Shown here one piece after another: positions 25,373 to 33,748 of a stretch of DNA of 47,271 nt. Within the stretch, counting starts at the first letter, position 1, and the number at the start of each line of letters is the position of its first letter. The stretch spans positions 1 to 47,271 of the forward strand of contig CAJMPQ010000014.1 of assembly GCA_905215335.1 (NCBI GenBank), in the 5' to 3' direction. Both the position numbers and the translations under genes were made by a program. The stretch comes from an uncultured bacterium (lineage in GTDB: Bacteria > Cyanobacteriota > Vampirovibrionia > Gastranaerophilales > Gastranaerophilaceae). The notes beneath the pieces were generated by a model. It saw only the letters and a list, made by a program, of their open reading frames with translations, did no database searches and had not been told where the DNA came from.

Positions 25373-25744
25373 ATGCAATGGAGTGAAATATTTAATTTAC
25401 ATAAAAAATGTCAACACAATAAAGTTCCAATAGGACAAGACATAGCATACTGCCCAGATTGCGGTGAACTTATAGAAAACCATTGGTACATTACAAGATG
25501 TGCTTGTTGTGGACTAAAAGAAAGAGCAACAATAAGAAATGGGGAAGTAGTTCCTGAAGAACATTATTGTCAAAATTGTGGCAGCAAAAAATACATTGTA
25601 GAAGAAATAAAAAAAATAGATTGTATTAATATAAACTATGCAATAATAGTTAGAGAAATAGTAAAAAATGAAATGACAGAATATACACAAAGTTGGATAG
25701 ATGCTATCCAAACATCATGTGACATACCGAAACTGCCGCAATAA
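25373..25744 (+). CDS. hypothetical zinc-ribbon protein
   Basis: The first half holds four Cys-containing knuckles: C13, C27-x2-C30, C43/C45/C46 and C66-x2-C69, the pattern of one or two zinc ribbons. The C-terminal 40 residues are a helical region with no recognised domain. The product is 123 residues. The last 41 bases overlap the convergent spmB gene, so one of the two 3' ends evolved into the other. No function is assigned. Confidence 0.65.
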   Translation: MQWSEIFNLHKKCQHNKVPIGQDIAYCPDCGELIENHWYITRCACCGLKERATIRNGEVVPEEHYCQNCGSKKYIVEEIKKIDCININYAIIVREIVKNEMTEYTQSWIDAIQTSCDIPKLPQ

Positions 25745-26237
25745 TCCCTACTAAATCAGCCAATAAACCAACGATTAAAGCATAACGAATTTTTGAAATA
25801 CCAACAGCACCAAAATATACCGCCAATACGTAAAAAGTAGTTTCGCTGCTTCCAACCATAACTGCAGCCAATTTTGTTGCATATGAATCAGGCCCTAAAT
25901 TATTTGCAATATCAGAAAATACCCCCAATGCTCCTGAACCTGATAAGGATCTAACAATCATTAATGGTAATACATCTGCCGGAATATTACACTTATTTAA
26001 TAAAGGAGTTAAAAGATGTGCAAGCATATCAATTGCACCACTAGCTCTTAACATAGAGATTCCGACAATTATTGCAACTAAATAAGGTATGATTTTTACA
26101 GATACTTTAAAACCTTCTTTAGCACCTTCAGTAAATTCTTCATATAAAGGAACTTTTCTTACCAATCCATAAGTCAAAATTCCAACTAAGATAACAGGCA
26201 ATGCCCAAACAGATATTAAATTAAGAAGCTTTACCAT
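25704..26237 (-). CDS. spmB: spore maturation protein B-like (nucleoside recognition/Gate domain)
   Basis: This membrane protein of the SpmB family has 177 residues with about four hydrophobic segments. It contains the conserved Gate motifs GISMLRASGAIDML and MIVRSLSGSGALGVFSDI, and SSETTFYVLAVYFGAVGISK. It overlaps spmA by 17 bases. SpmA-SpmB pairs also occur in non-sporulating bacteria, so the name does not imply sporulation, and no spore genes are visible here. The transported substrate is unknown. Confidence 0.88.
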   Translation of the reverse strand: MVKLLNLISVWALPVILVGILTYGLVRKVPLYEEFTEGAKEGFKVSVKIIPYLVAIIVGISMLRASGAIDMLAHLLTPLLNKCNIPADVLPLMIVRSLSGSGALGVFSDIANNLGPDSYATKLAAVMVGSSETTFYVLAVYFGAVGISKIRYALIVGLLADLVGIIAAVSVCHMMFG

Positions 26238-26844
26238 AACAAGCCTCCTCTTCTATTTTTTCAATCTGTGGTGGACAAATTTTTTGTGCAATTTTTGCCA
26301 TAACAATTGCTGAAATAAAAGCAATTAGTGTAACCAACATTGTTGGAGCAATAATTTCAGTAGGATTTTTATAACCTATACCAATTAATATTGCCAAAAC
26401 TGTTGTAGGAACTAACTGTAAACCAGCAGTATTCATAGCCAAAAATAAGCACATAGAATCAGATGCCGAAGTTTTATCCTTATTATATTTCTGCAATCTT
26501 TCCATAGCCTTTATACCAAATGGAGTTGCTGCATTAGAAAGCCCTAAAGCACTTGCTGAAATATTCATTGTAATATCTCCAATGACAGGAGAATGCTTTG
26601 GAACATCATTGAACAACAATTTAGTAATTGGACGTAATAACCTTGATATAATTTTCACAAGCCCGGACTTTTCGGCAATGCGCATTATTCCAAGCCAAAA
26701 GGCCATAACACCAATTAACGAAAAAGCTATCTTTACAGACAACTCAGCTCCAGACATAACAGCATTTACAACATCTTGCAACTTACCATTTATAGCCCCA
26801 ATTACTATAGAAAAAACTATTAAAAAATAAAATATATAATTCAT
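26221..26844 (-). CDS. spmA: spore maturation protein A-like membrane protein
   Basis: This is the SpmA partner of SpmB. The 207-residue polytopic protein has MAFWLGIMRIAEKSGLVKII, SALGLSNAATPFGIKAME and the AMNTAGLQLVPTTVLA segment, all family hallmarks. It is the first gene of the pair. The two overlap by 17 bases and are probably translated together to form one membrane complex. Confidence 0.88.
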   Translation of the reverse strand: MNYIFYFLIVFSIVIGAINGKLQDVVNAVMSGAELSVKIAFSLIGVMAFWLGIMRIAEKSGLVKIISRLLRPITKLLFNDVPKHSPVIGDITMNISASALGLSNAATPFGIKAMERLQKYNKDKTSASDSMCLFLAMNTAGLQLVPTTVLAILIGIGYKNPTEIIAPTMLVTLIAFISAIVMAKIAQKICPPQIEKIEEEACYGKAS

Positions 26845-26893
26845 AAACCAATTATGTCATTAAATTTTACAAGGGTCAAATAAATATATAAAT

Positions 26894-27499
26894 TTATTTC
26901 TTATCCCCATTAAAATAATCCATCATTATTTCTGTAATAAGAGAAGCCATTTTTCTAGCACCATCTTTTGCTACTTGAGGGGAATGAATACTTTCTATTT
27001 CATAATCATAAGCAGGACCATAAGTATCTTTTAAATTTTCACCTATAATAACACAATCTGCCGCATCACTTGATAAATATTCTCGTTCTGCAATCAAATC
27101 TTTATTTGGAAGATTAACAATTTTATTCATTAATTTTGCTAAATAAGAAAACATCTGCAAATTATTATCATTAACTTCTAATTCTCCATCCGCATCATTA
27201 ATATAAACTTGATAATCAATATCTTTAGAATAACCACGTTCAATTACATCTTTCGAAACTTGCAAACTTAACATATCAGGATTATATGGATGTGAAAAAT
27301 TCTTCAATCCAGTCTTTCTTATGTGATCTCTAAAGTCAGTTAAATCTTGTCCATATTTATCATCAGACAATTGAACATTCAAAAAATATTCATCTTCAAC
27401 TTCGCTAAAACTATTTCTATCTTCTTCGTCTTCATACTTTTGAGCATATCGACGGGTTTCAAAACCCACATTTTTTATACCAGTAAAATGTATATTCAT
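26894..27499 (-). CDS. ORFan with N-terminal HFTG motif
   Basis: No domain is recognised in the 201 residues. It opens MNIHFTGIKNVGFETRRYA, the shortest version of the recurrent (I/V)xFxG leader. The body is acidic and mixed alpha/beta, with NDADGELEVNDNN in the middle and a helical C-terminus. No signal peptide is visible. It sits between spmA and pgk on the same strand with its own upstream region. Confidence 0.65.
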   Translation of the reverse strand: MNIHFTGIKNVGFETRRYAQKYEDEEDRNSFSEVEDEYFLNVQLSDDKYGQDLTDFRDHIRKTGLKNFSHPYNPDMLSLQVSKDVIERGYSKDIDYQVYINDADGELEVNDNNLQMFSYLAKLMNKIVNLPNKDLIAEREYLSSDAADCVIIGENLKDTYGPAYDYEIESIHSPQVAKDGARKMASLITEIMMDYFNGDKK

Positions 27500-27562
27500 T
27501 TTATAATATATTCCCTAATCTACTACATTATTTTTTAAAAACTGTAAAATATATTTTTTGCC

Positions 27563-27599
27563 ACAAAAAAAGGTAAGATTAAAATAACCTTACCTTTCT
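27563..27599 (-). terminator. pgk terminator
   Basis: On the minus strand AAAGGTAAG and CTTACCTTT flank an 11-base AT loop and are followed by a T-run. It starts 18 bases after the pgk stop. Confidence 0.85.
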
Positions 27600-27616
27600 T
27601 TACAAATAACTTATGA

Positions 27617-28819
27617 TTAAGCTTCATCTAAAGCTGCAACACCTGGTAATACTTTACCTTCAATAAATTCTAGAGAAGCACCACCACCTGTTGAAACGTG
27701 AGTGAAGTCTTCAGCTTTACAGAATTTTTTAGCTGCAGAAACAGAATCACCACCACCGATAACAGATACAGCACCATTTTTAGTAGCTTCAACAATTGCT
27801 TCTAAAACAGCTTTTGTACCATCAGCGAATTTAGGATTTTCGAAAGCTCCAACAGGACCATTCATCAAGATTGTTTTTGAAGATTTTAAAACTTCAGCAA
27901 ATGCTTTTCTTGAATCTGGACCAGCATCTACGCCTTCAAAACCATCTGGGATTTCATCAATTTTAACAAATTTGTTTGTTCCATTACCTGAGAAATCGTC
28001 AGCAGCTAAAACGTCAGTAGCCATAACTAATTTAACACCTTTATCAGCAGCTTTCTTTTCAATAGCTTTAGCAACATCCATTTGATCATCTTCACAAATA
28101 GAGTTACCAATTTTACCACCATTAGCTTTTACGAATGTATAAGCCATACCACCACCGATAATTAAGTTATCAACTTTATCGATTAAGTTTTCTAAAACAC
28201 CAATTTTAGAAGAAACTTTAGCACCACCAACAACTGCAGTAAATGGTCTTACTGGGTTATCTAAAGCTTGAGATAAACATCTGATTTCTTTTTCCATCAA
28301 TAAACCAGCAACAGCAGGTTTCAAGATGTGAGCAACTTTTGCAGTTGAAGTATGTTTTCTGTGAGCTGCACCGAATGCATCGTTTACATAGAAATCACCT
28401 AATTTAGCAAGTTCTTCTGCAAATGTCATATCATCGTCTTTAGCTTCTTCTGCTTTGTAGTATCTGATATTTTCTAATAAAGCAACTTGACCATCTTTTA
28501 AAGCTTCTAATTCTTTATCAGCACCTTCACCTACAGGAGATTTTACGAATAAAACTTCTTCACCTAGAACTTTTGACATATATTTTGCAACTGGTTCTAG
28601 AGTAAATTCAGGATTCCATTCACCTTTTGGTCTGCCTAAGTGAGCCATAAGAATGATTTTAGCTCCTTTATCTTTTAAATAATTAACAGTTGGAAGAATT
28701 GCTTGAATTCTTGTATCATCTGTAACATTTTTGTCTGCGTCTAGAGGTACGTTTACATCTACTCTTATCAACGCTCTTTTACCCTTGATATCACCAAGGT
28801 CTTTAATTGATTTTTTCAT
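27617..28819 (-). CDS. pgk: phosphoglycerate kinase
   Basis: This glycolytic enzyme makes ATP from 1,3-bisphosphoglycerate. RVDVNVPLD (18-26), HLGRPKG, GDFYVNDAFGAAHRKHTS and the C-terminal nucleotide motif VIGGGDSVSA are present. The 400-residue length is standard. A strong AAGGAG site precedes the ATG. It is monocistronic; gap is not adjacent. Confidence 0.98.
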   Translation of the reverse strand: MKKSIKDLGDIKGKRALIRVDVNVPLDADKNVTDDTRIQAILPTVNYLKDKGAKIILMAHLGRPKGEWNPEFTLEPVAKYMSKVLGEEVLFVKSPVGEGADKELEALKDGQVALLENIRYYKAEEAKDDDMTFAEELAKLGDFYVNDAFGAAHRKHTSTAKVAHILKPAVAGLLMEKEIRCLSQALDNPVRPFTAVVGGAKVSSKIGVLENLIDKVDNLIIGGGMAYTFVKANGGKIGNSICEDDQMDVAKAIEKKAADKGVKLVMATDVLAADDFSGNGTNKFVKIDEIPDGFEGVDAGPDSRKAFAEVLKSSKTILMNGPVGAFENPKFADGTKAVLEAIVEATKNGAVSVIGGGDSVSAAKKFCKAEDFTHVSTGGGASLEFIEGKVLPGVAALDEA

Positions 28820-28950
28820 AAGTGTTCTCCTTCTTAAAAGTACCGCATGGATATTCTACAAAAAACATACAACTAAAACAACATTAAAAACTCTGTAAAT
28901 TATTGTAAAAAATATCTAAAAATTCATAAAGATTGAAACTTAAAACGTCG

Positions 28951-28990
28951 ATAGTCAAAATGTTGACTATATAAAAACAATTATTATAAA
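28951..28990 (+). promoter_or_regulatory. promoter with overlapping dyad upstream of 29014
   Basis: TTGACT (28963-28968) and TATAAA (28985-28990) are spaced by 16 bases and match a sigma70-type promoter. The dyad ATAGTCAA-aatg-TTGACTAT (28951-28970) covers the -35 box, the expected place for a repressor site. Confidence 0.6.
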
Positions 28991-29013
28991 TACAGTAGAA
29001 AGGTAGTATAAGT

Positions 29014-29514
29014 ATGACAATTAATGGAATATCTTCCGTCAATAATGCCGGAATTTGCGCCAATCAATCTAAGATAAGTGATTCAACAAAACGAAAATTG
29101 CAAGCACTTGGCATAGACCCAACAACAGTTACCAGTGAAGCTCAAGCTCAAACGCTCATTAATGCAGCTCAAGCAAGACAACAAGTACAACGAGCAAACA
29201 ATGAAAGTAGCTCTAAAAACACAACTAGTTCAAGTGAAAGCGAATTAATATCTAAAGCTAAATCATTAGCTTCTCAAATGGGTGTGAGTGTTTCAAGCAC
29301 AGAATCCTTATCTGATATATTAAATAAACTTTCTGGTAGAATAAGTGCAATGAGTGCTCAGCAAAACGCAGATACAAAAGAACTTCAAAAATATCAAGCA
29401 GAAATTTCCTCTATTCAAAGCGAATACTCAAGCGTAAAACAAAATCAAAATTCAATGTACACAGCTATGAATTACACAGCTAATATGAATAAATTCGCCC
29501 TTGGATTAACATAG
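29014..29514 (+). CDS. hypothetical Ser/Gln-rich coiled-coil protein
   Basis: No known family is recognised. The 166 residues start MTINGISSVNNAGI, then a polar helix-rich region with LGIDPTTVTSEAQAQTL (about 32-48), a Ser-rich linker (about 65-78) and a coiled-coil from about 108 to 145. The C-terminus is MNKFALGLT. It resembles the 24829 protein in composition and start. No signal peptide is visible. A promoter with an operator-like dyad precedes it, and a terminator follows. Confidence 0.65.
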   Translation: MTINGISSVNNAGICANQSKISDSTKRKLQALGIDPTTVTSEAQAQTLINAAQARQQVQRANNESSSKNTTSSSESELISKAKSLASQMGVSVSSTESLSDILNKLSGRISAMSAQQNADTKELQKYQAEISSIQSEYSSVKQNQNSMYTAMNYTANMNKFALGLT

Positions 29515-29538
29515 AATTATAAAGAAAACAAAGATTTT

Positions 29539-29566
29539 AAGCCCTGTTGTATAAACAGGGCTTTTT
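29539..29566 (+). terminator. terminator after the 29014 gene
   Basis: AAGCCCTGTT pairs with AACAGGGCTT around a 5-base loop and is followed by TTT. It is GC-rich for this genome. Confidence 0.9.
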
Positions 29567-29640
29567 GGCATAAAACAATTGACATAAAAACCTCAAGGTT
29601 ATATCATAAATTTGTAATCCGTGAAAAATAGAGGAGTTAT

Positions 29641-30075
29641 ATGGAAAACAACAATACAGAAACTAAAAAATGCCCGTATTGCGGTGGCGAAATTGATTTA
29701 GATGCAAAAAAATGTAAGTTTTGTGGAGAATGGGTAGATGAAAACAAAAAAAATCTACCAAAAGAAATCCGCAAATTCAACTGGGGTGCATTTCTTCTAA
29801 ACTGGATTTGGGGGGTAATGCACAAAAAATACATTACATTGCTAATTCTACCTGCTAGCATAATTCCTTTTATTGGACCATTAGCTTTAGCTATTTGGTT
29901 TGGTTTTAAAGGTAACGAATGGGCTTGGGAATCAAAAGAATGGGAAAGCGTTGAACAATTTAATGAAGTTCAAACTAATTGGGTAAGAATATGGTTAATC
30001 CTATTCATATTAGGGTTAATCTTCTCAATCAAAACATTCTTGTTCCTTGTATACATTGGAAATACTCAAATTTAA
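29641..30075 (+). CDS. zinc-ribbon membrane protein
   Basis: An N-terminal zinc ribbon (C11-x2-C14 and C25-x2-C28, CPYCGGEIDLDAKKCKFCGE) is followed by a Trp-rich amphipathic part (FNWGAFLLNWIWGVMHKKY). Two hydrophobic stretches lie at about 55-80 and 117-140. The 144 residues have the layout of DUF2628-type small membrane proteins with zinc-ribbon heads; that family link is tentative. AGAGGAG precedes the ATG. It ends 22 bases before tRNA-Thr. Confidence 0.75.
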   Translation: MENNNTETKKCPYCGGEIDLDAKKCKFCGEWVDENKKNLPKEIRKFNWGAFLLNWIWGVMHKKYITLLILPASIIPFIGPLALAIWFGFKGNEWAWESKEWESVEQFNEVQTNWVRIWLILFILGLIFSIKTFLFLVYIGNTQI

Positions 30076-30097
30076 CAATAAAACACTGTACAAAATT

Positions 30098-30170
<73 letters not shown>

Positions 30171-30240
30171 TTTTGGTTTGTCTTTTATTTACAAGGCTTT
30201 TAGCTAACCATTTTATACTGAGTTGGCGCACACCGCACTA

Positions 30241-30270
30241 TTGAAAAATTTCAGGTTTTATAGTTATAAT
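30241..30270 (+). promoter_or_regulatory. sigma70-like promoter for the 30412 gene
   Basis: TTGAAA (30241-30246) and a perfect TATAAT (30265-30270) are spaced by 18 bases. Transcription would begin about 135 bases before the ATG at 30412, giving a long leader that contains very short ORFs (for example 30352-30390, 12 codons) of unknown relevance. Confidence 0.55.
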
Positions 30271-30411
30271 AAAAATGCTAATGAAACAGTGATAACTTCT
30301 GACAAACCAAGTCTAATTTATAGAGCTCGTTTTATTAATTAAATAAACAATATGAACAAAATCTTGACGTCGGGTAAATCGACAGACTAAATAGAGAGTT
30401 AAGGTAAAAGT

Positions 30412-30870
30412 ATGGAAAAAGTTTCATTTGTAATTATATTATTGGCCTTTTTTTGCCTTTTTGTTGATCCTTTAATTAAAATAATTAGATTTGTAATAAA
30501 ACAAAAAAGGGCTTTTAAAATGTACCTTCAAGATTTTAAAATAGATTTACATTTTGCACAAGCTACTAGATTTCGAGAACAAGATGATGAAATCCAAGAA
30601 GGCGACTGCAAACTTGAACTTAATCCGAAAAAGTTTTTTATTAAACAAAATGATTTAGTTATTGAAAATAATCTTGATAATATTTATCGCATAGAGTTTT
30701 TTGATAATGAGGGCTATACATATTTTAAAATAGTTATGGCCACACATATAGAATATATATTTACAGCTTCAAAGAATAATGAAAGTAGCATAAGATTTAT
30801 GATTGCAACTTTAAGTACTTTCTTTAAGCATTACGGAATCAAAATCGAAAATAATTCTAAAATTTCATAA
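30412..30870 (+). CDS. hypothetical membrane-anchored protein inside the att-flanked segment
   Basis: The 152-residue product is not recognised. Residues about 4-28 are a membrane helix with a Lys/Arg-rich following segment, so the rest is probably cytosolic. That part (about 40-150) is beta-rich with a final helix (SSIRFMIATLSTFFKHYGI), reminiscent of a PH-like fold, but I cannot claim a match. AAGG precedes the ATG. It is the only gene between the two copies of the tRNA-Thr 3' end, so it may be cargo of a mobile segment. Confidence 0.6.
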   Translation: MEKVSFVIILLAFFCLFVDPLIKIIRFVIKQKRAFKMYLQDFKIDLHFAQATRFREQDDEIQEGDCKLELNPKKFFIKQNDLVIENNLDNIYRIEFFDNEGYTYFKIVMATHIEYIFTASKNNESSIRFMIATLSTFFKHYGIKIENNSKIS

Positions 30871-30930
30871 AACACATAAATATTTTTACGAACTTAAAAA
30901 CTTGTTTATTTAAGTAATAATTAATGGATA

Positions 30931-30943
30931 CTTATCGGCTTTT
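30931..30943 (+). repeat. direct copy of the tRNA-Thr 3' end (attR-like)
   Basis: The 13 bases CTTATCGGCTTTT match 30161-30173 exactly. The bases before (A here, C there) and after (G here, T there) differ, which fixes the repeat limits. Confidence 0.65.
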
Positions 30944-30962
30944 GTTATTACTCTTAATAAAA

Positions 30963-31379
30963 CTAATTTCCAAATTTTTTGAAATATTCTTTATTATAAG
31001 CTTCAATCTCATCTGCTACATAATATGGCAAAATATCTTCAGGGATAAAGTCTAAATATTCTATAGTTGCTTTTTTTACAGGTGTTTTATCTCCATAAAG
31101 ATATTTATGAGTAGTTTCAGCAGCTTTAACAACTTTTGCCAAAACAATATTTTCAGGAGTTTGCTCTATTTTATGATTTTTAAGTAAATACTCATACATT
31201 GAAGCGTGTTTTATTTCAAGTGTTAAATTACCTTTTCTATCTCCACCTAAATATAAATCCACAGGATATATATAACCTAGCGGATATAAAGATTTTAACT
31301 TCTTTTTATTTTCATCAGACAAATTTCTGATTGATGGTCTTAAATATGTTGTACCAAATGATATTGAACTTACTTTCAT
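30963..31379 (-). CDS. ORFan with N-terminal SISFG motif
   Basis: No domain is recognised. I place the start at the ATG at 31379 (138 residues), because the protein then opens MKVSSISFGTTYLRPSIRNL like the other motif-bearing ORFans; an in-frame ATG at 31400 would add 7 residues. No clear ribosome-binding site supports either start. The body is Lys/Tyr-rich and contains IPEDILPYYVADEIEAYNKE near the end. It is separated by 39 bases from the TPR-glycosyltransferase gene upstream, so the two could be co-transcribed. Confidence 0.6.
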   Translation of the reverse strand: MKVSSISFGTTYLRPSIRNLSDENKKKLKSLYPLGYIYPVDLYLGGDRKGNLTLEIKHASMYEYLLKNHKIEQTPENIVLAKVVKAAETTHKYLYGDKTPVKKATIEYLDFIPEDILPYYVADEIEAYNKEYFKKFGN

Positions 31380-31418
31380 ACAAGTATTAAACCCAAGCAT
31401 TATTTTTTTTGCTAGAAA

Positions 31419-33092
31419 TTATTTATAATTTTTACAGCTCGATAATATATTCACAAGTTCTAAAAATACTGAATTCCAATTATCTGTATAATCAACTTGT
31501 AAAGGACAAACACTACTATACCAGCCTACATCATTGCCTTCGAGTTTAAACCAACGATAATTAGTTGATTTATTAAATAGTGCATAAGTTTTGACACCTA
31601 ATGCTCCAGCAAGATTTAAAATTACATTATCCGTTGATATAACAATATCCATATTTTTTATTGCGGCTGCAGTATCAGAAAAAGTTTCAAAAGTCTTCCC
31701 TAAACTTTTTATTTTCGGATTAGAACATTCAATATCTTTTTGTAATAAATAAAAATCCAAGCATTCAACATTAGTTAAAATATTAAACTTTTCTATATCT
31801 ATATCACGTCCGTTATAATTTGCATTTTTATCTCCGGAACAAGCTATTCCTACTTTCAAATTACAACTTTTTTCAATATATTTATTAGCATAGTTAATAA
31901 TCTTATTATCTTCTACAGTCAAATATCCATCACTATATGGGATAGAATCAATCTCTGTTTTCAAAACTAAAGGTGCATCTAACAATGCCATATGAACATC
32001 AAATTCAAGATCAGCTAAATTCGTTTTATCTGATATAAGTTCCACTTTTTCAGAAATAATTGGAGAAGCTTTAATCAAATCTATCAATTCATCTTGAACA
32101 ACAAAAATCACTTTATTTGCATATTTCGTTAACCCAGGAACAAATCGACAATACATAAACGTATCACCAAAACCTTGCTCATAATGGACTAGCAAAGTTT
32201 TATTCGAAATATCTGACTTCAAATCCCATTTTTTCTCTGGACAAATTTTTATAGGATATTCCAAATTTATATCATCAATATTAAATCTATGAGAAAAATA
32301 CTTATGACCATCTCCAAAATTGCCACAACTTATCAAAAATGAACCATAATTATATAAATCAATTTCTGTAGAATTTAATGTCAACAAGTTTTTATAACAA
32401 GTATTTGCTTGTTCCTTTTTACCCAATTTTTCATAACTGAAAGCTAACATATGATTTATCAATCTATCATTTGGTTTTAATTTATTTGCTTTCTCATAAT
32501 AAAAAATTTGATCTTCTAAACTTGAATCTCCATAAACTTTTTTATATAAATTGCCAACAATCGTATAAACAACAGGTTTTGTTTTATCAATTTCTAAATA
32601 TTTCTCATAATACTTTATAGCTCGTTTATAATTTTTTACTTTTAAATTATAAAAATTCCCTAAAGTTATAAATAAAACTGCTTTATTCAATTCTTTTTTT
32701 TCATAAATAGATATAAATTTCTCTGCAATATCAATTAGACCTAAATCTGCACAAACTTCTGCAATTATTGAATAATCTTCAGCTAGAGTTTCAGATTTTA
32801 CAATTAAAAATCGATATAAAACTAAAGTTTCTACATAATTTTTATTTTCAAAATTCTCTTTAGCATAATTTCTAATGGTTATAAAAAGTTGTTTTTTCAT
32901 TTGTGCAGGTGCTTCCTGCTTCATTTCCACAAACTTTCTATATATACCTAAAACTTCTTGAGAAAAACAATCTTCTTTCAGTGTTGATAAAATATTTTTA
33001 TCAAATTCTGACAATAAATAACAATCTAAATTATCAGAATAAAAACACTGCAAATCTTTCCTAAATAATTTTTCTAACTCTTCTCTTACCAT
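31419..33092 (-). CDS. TPR protein with C-terminal glycosyltransferase family 9-like domain
   Basis: The N-terminal half (about 100-270) is TPR repeats (for example KNYKRAIKYYEKYLEIDKTK and DQIFYYEKANKLKPNDRLIN). The C-terminal half is a GT-B domain. HYEQGFGDTFMYCRFVPGL matches the widespread EQGLGDTIQFARYLPLL motif, and DIVISTDNVILNLAGALGVK matches the donor-site motif D-T/S-x-x-x-H-L-A-G-A-L-G. The His is replaced by Asn here, which may alter donor binding. The 557 residues have no signal peptide. A protein or glycan glycosyltransferase role is likely; the acceptor is unknown. Confidence 0.85.
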   Translation of the reverse strand: MVREELEKLFRKDLQCFYSDNLDCYLLSEFDKNILSTLKEDCFSQEVLGIYRKFVEMKQEAPAQMKKQLFITIRNYAKENFENKNYVETLVLYRFLIVKSETLAEDYSIIAEVCADLGLIDIAEKFISIYEKKELNKAVLFITLGNFYNLKVKNYKRAIKYYEKYLEIDKTKPVVYTIVGNLYKKVYGDSSLEDQIFYYEKANKLKPNDRLINHMLAFSYEKLGKKEQANTCYKNLLTLNSTEIDLYNYGSFLISCGNFGDGHKYFSHRFNIDDINLEYPIKICPEKKWDLKSDISNKTLLVHYEQGFGDTFMYCRFVPGLTKYANKVIFVVQDELIDLIKASPIISEKVELISDKTNLADLEFDVHMALLDAPLVLKTEIDSIPYSDGYLTVEDNKIINYANKYIEKSCNLKVGIACSGDKNANYNGRDIDIEKFNILTNVECLDFYLLQKDIECSNPKIKSLGKTFETFSDTAAAIKNMDIVISTDNVILNLAGALGVKTYALFNKSTNYRWFKLEGNDVGWYSSVCPLQVDYTDNWNSVFLELVNILSSCKNYK

Positions 33093-33266
33093 AAAGTAAT
33101 AATAACATAATATAAAACTTTTTTAGTACTATAAACATAGTACATTTATTACAATCTTGTAATATTTCTACTAAAAAGATAGCAAAAAAAAATTTTTATA
33201 TGTATTATATAAGCAAATTAATCTGCACATTTTTGTAATTATTAGCTAGGTAGAAAGGATTTACAT

Positions 33267-33698
33267 ATGGGAATTTATCCAATTACAGGAATGGATACTC
33301 TTACTTACATGTATAAAAATTTGCCACCAAATAGCACTAGAAAATTAGAAAATTTTAATGGTGTAAGACGTTTGTCTATATTTAGAGGCAAAGATTACAT
33401 GAATAAAATTACACAAAAACTTGATAGTAATTTAATGCTTATAAGAACATTAAAAAATGTAGGAACAAAAGATAACCCAGAATTAGTAACTGGTGGAGTT
33501 ATGCTTAGAGCTCCAAGAGGTGACGTATTTGTTTATTATGATGCTTGGGGTGATTCTCAAAAAGGTATTCACGTTGACGTAAACAGACGTGATGGTTTCT
33601 TACCTTATCAAAGAAAATATAATAGTTGTATGGAAATGAGACAAGATAAGACATTCCTTTCTATACTTGAAAAAATTACAGGTAAGAAAATTTTATAA
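33267..33698 (+). CDS. hypothetical basic protein
   Basis: The 143-residue product is not recognised. It is Lys/Arg-rich with a beta-rich centre (GGVMLRAPRGDVFVYYDAWGDS) and no membrane segment or signal peptide. AGAAAGGAT precedes the ATG. A strong bidirectional terminator follows. Confidence 0.6.
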   Translation: MGIYPITGMDTLTYMYKNLPPNSTRKLENFNGVRRLSIFRGKDYMNKITQKLDSNLMLIRTLKNVGTKDNPELVTGGVMLRAPRGDVFVYYDAWGDSQKGIHVDVNRRDGFLPYQRKYNSCMEMRQDKTFLSILEKITGKKIL

Positions 33699-33717
33699 AC
33701 TCAAATATTTCGATTAT

Positions 33718-33748
33718 AAAAAAAGGAAGCTATAAGCTTCCTTTTTTT
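33718..33748. terminator. bidirectional terminator
   Basis: AAAAAAAGGAAGCT pairs with AGCTTCCTTTTTTT around a 3-base loop. T-runs occur on both strands, serving the 33267 gene and the convergent LysR gene. Confidence 0.9.

Noticed and set aside
25704..26844. SpmAB as evidence of sporulation
   Set aside because: The family is common in non-sporulating bacteria and no other sporulation gene is visible.
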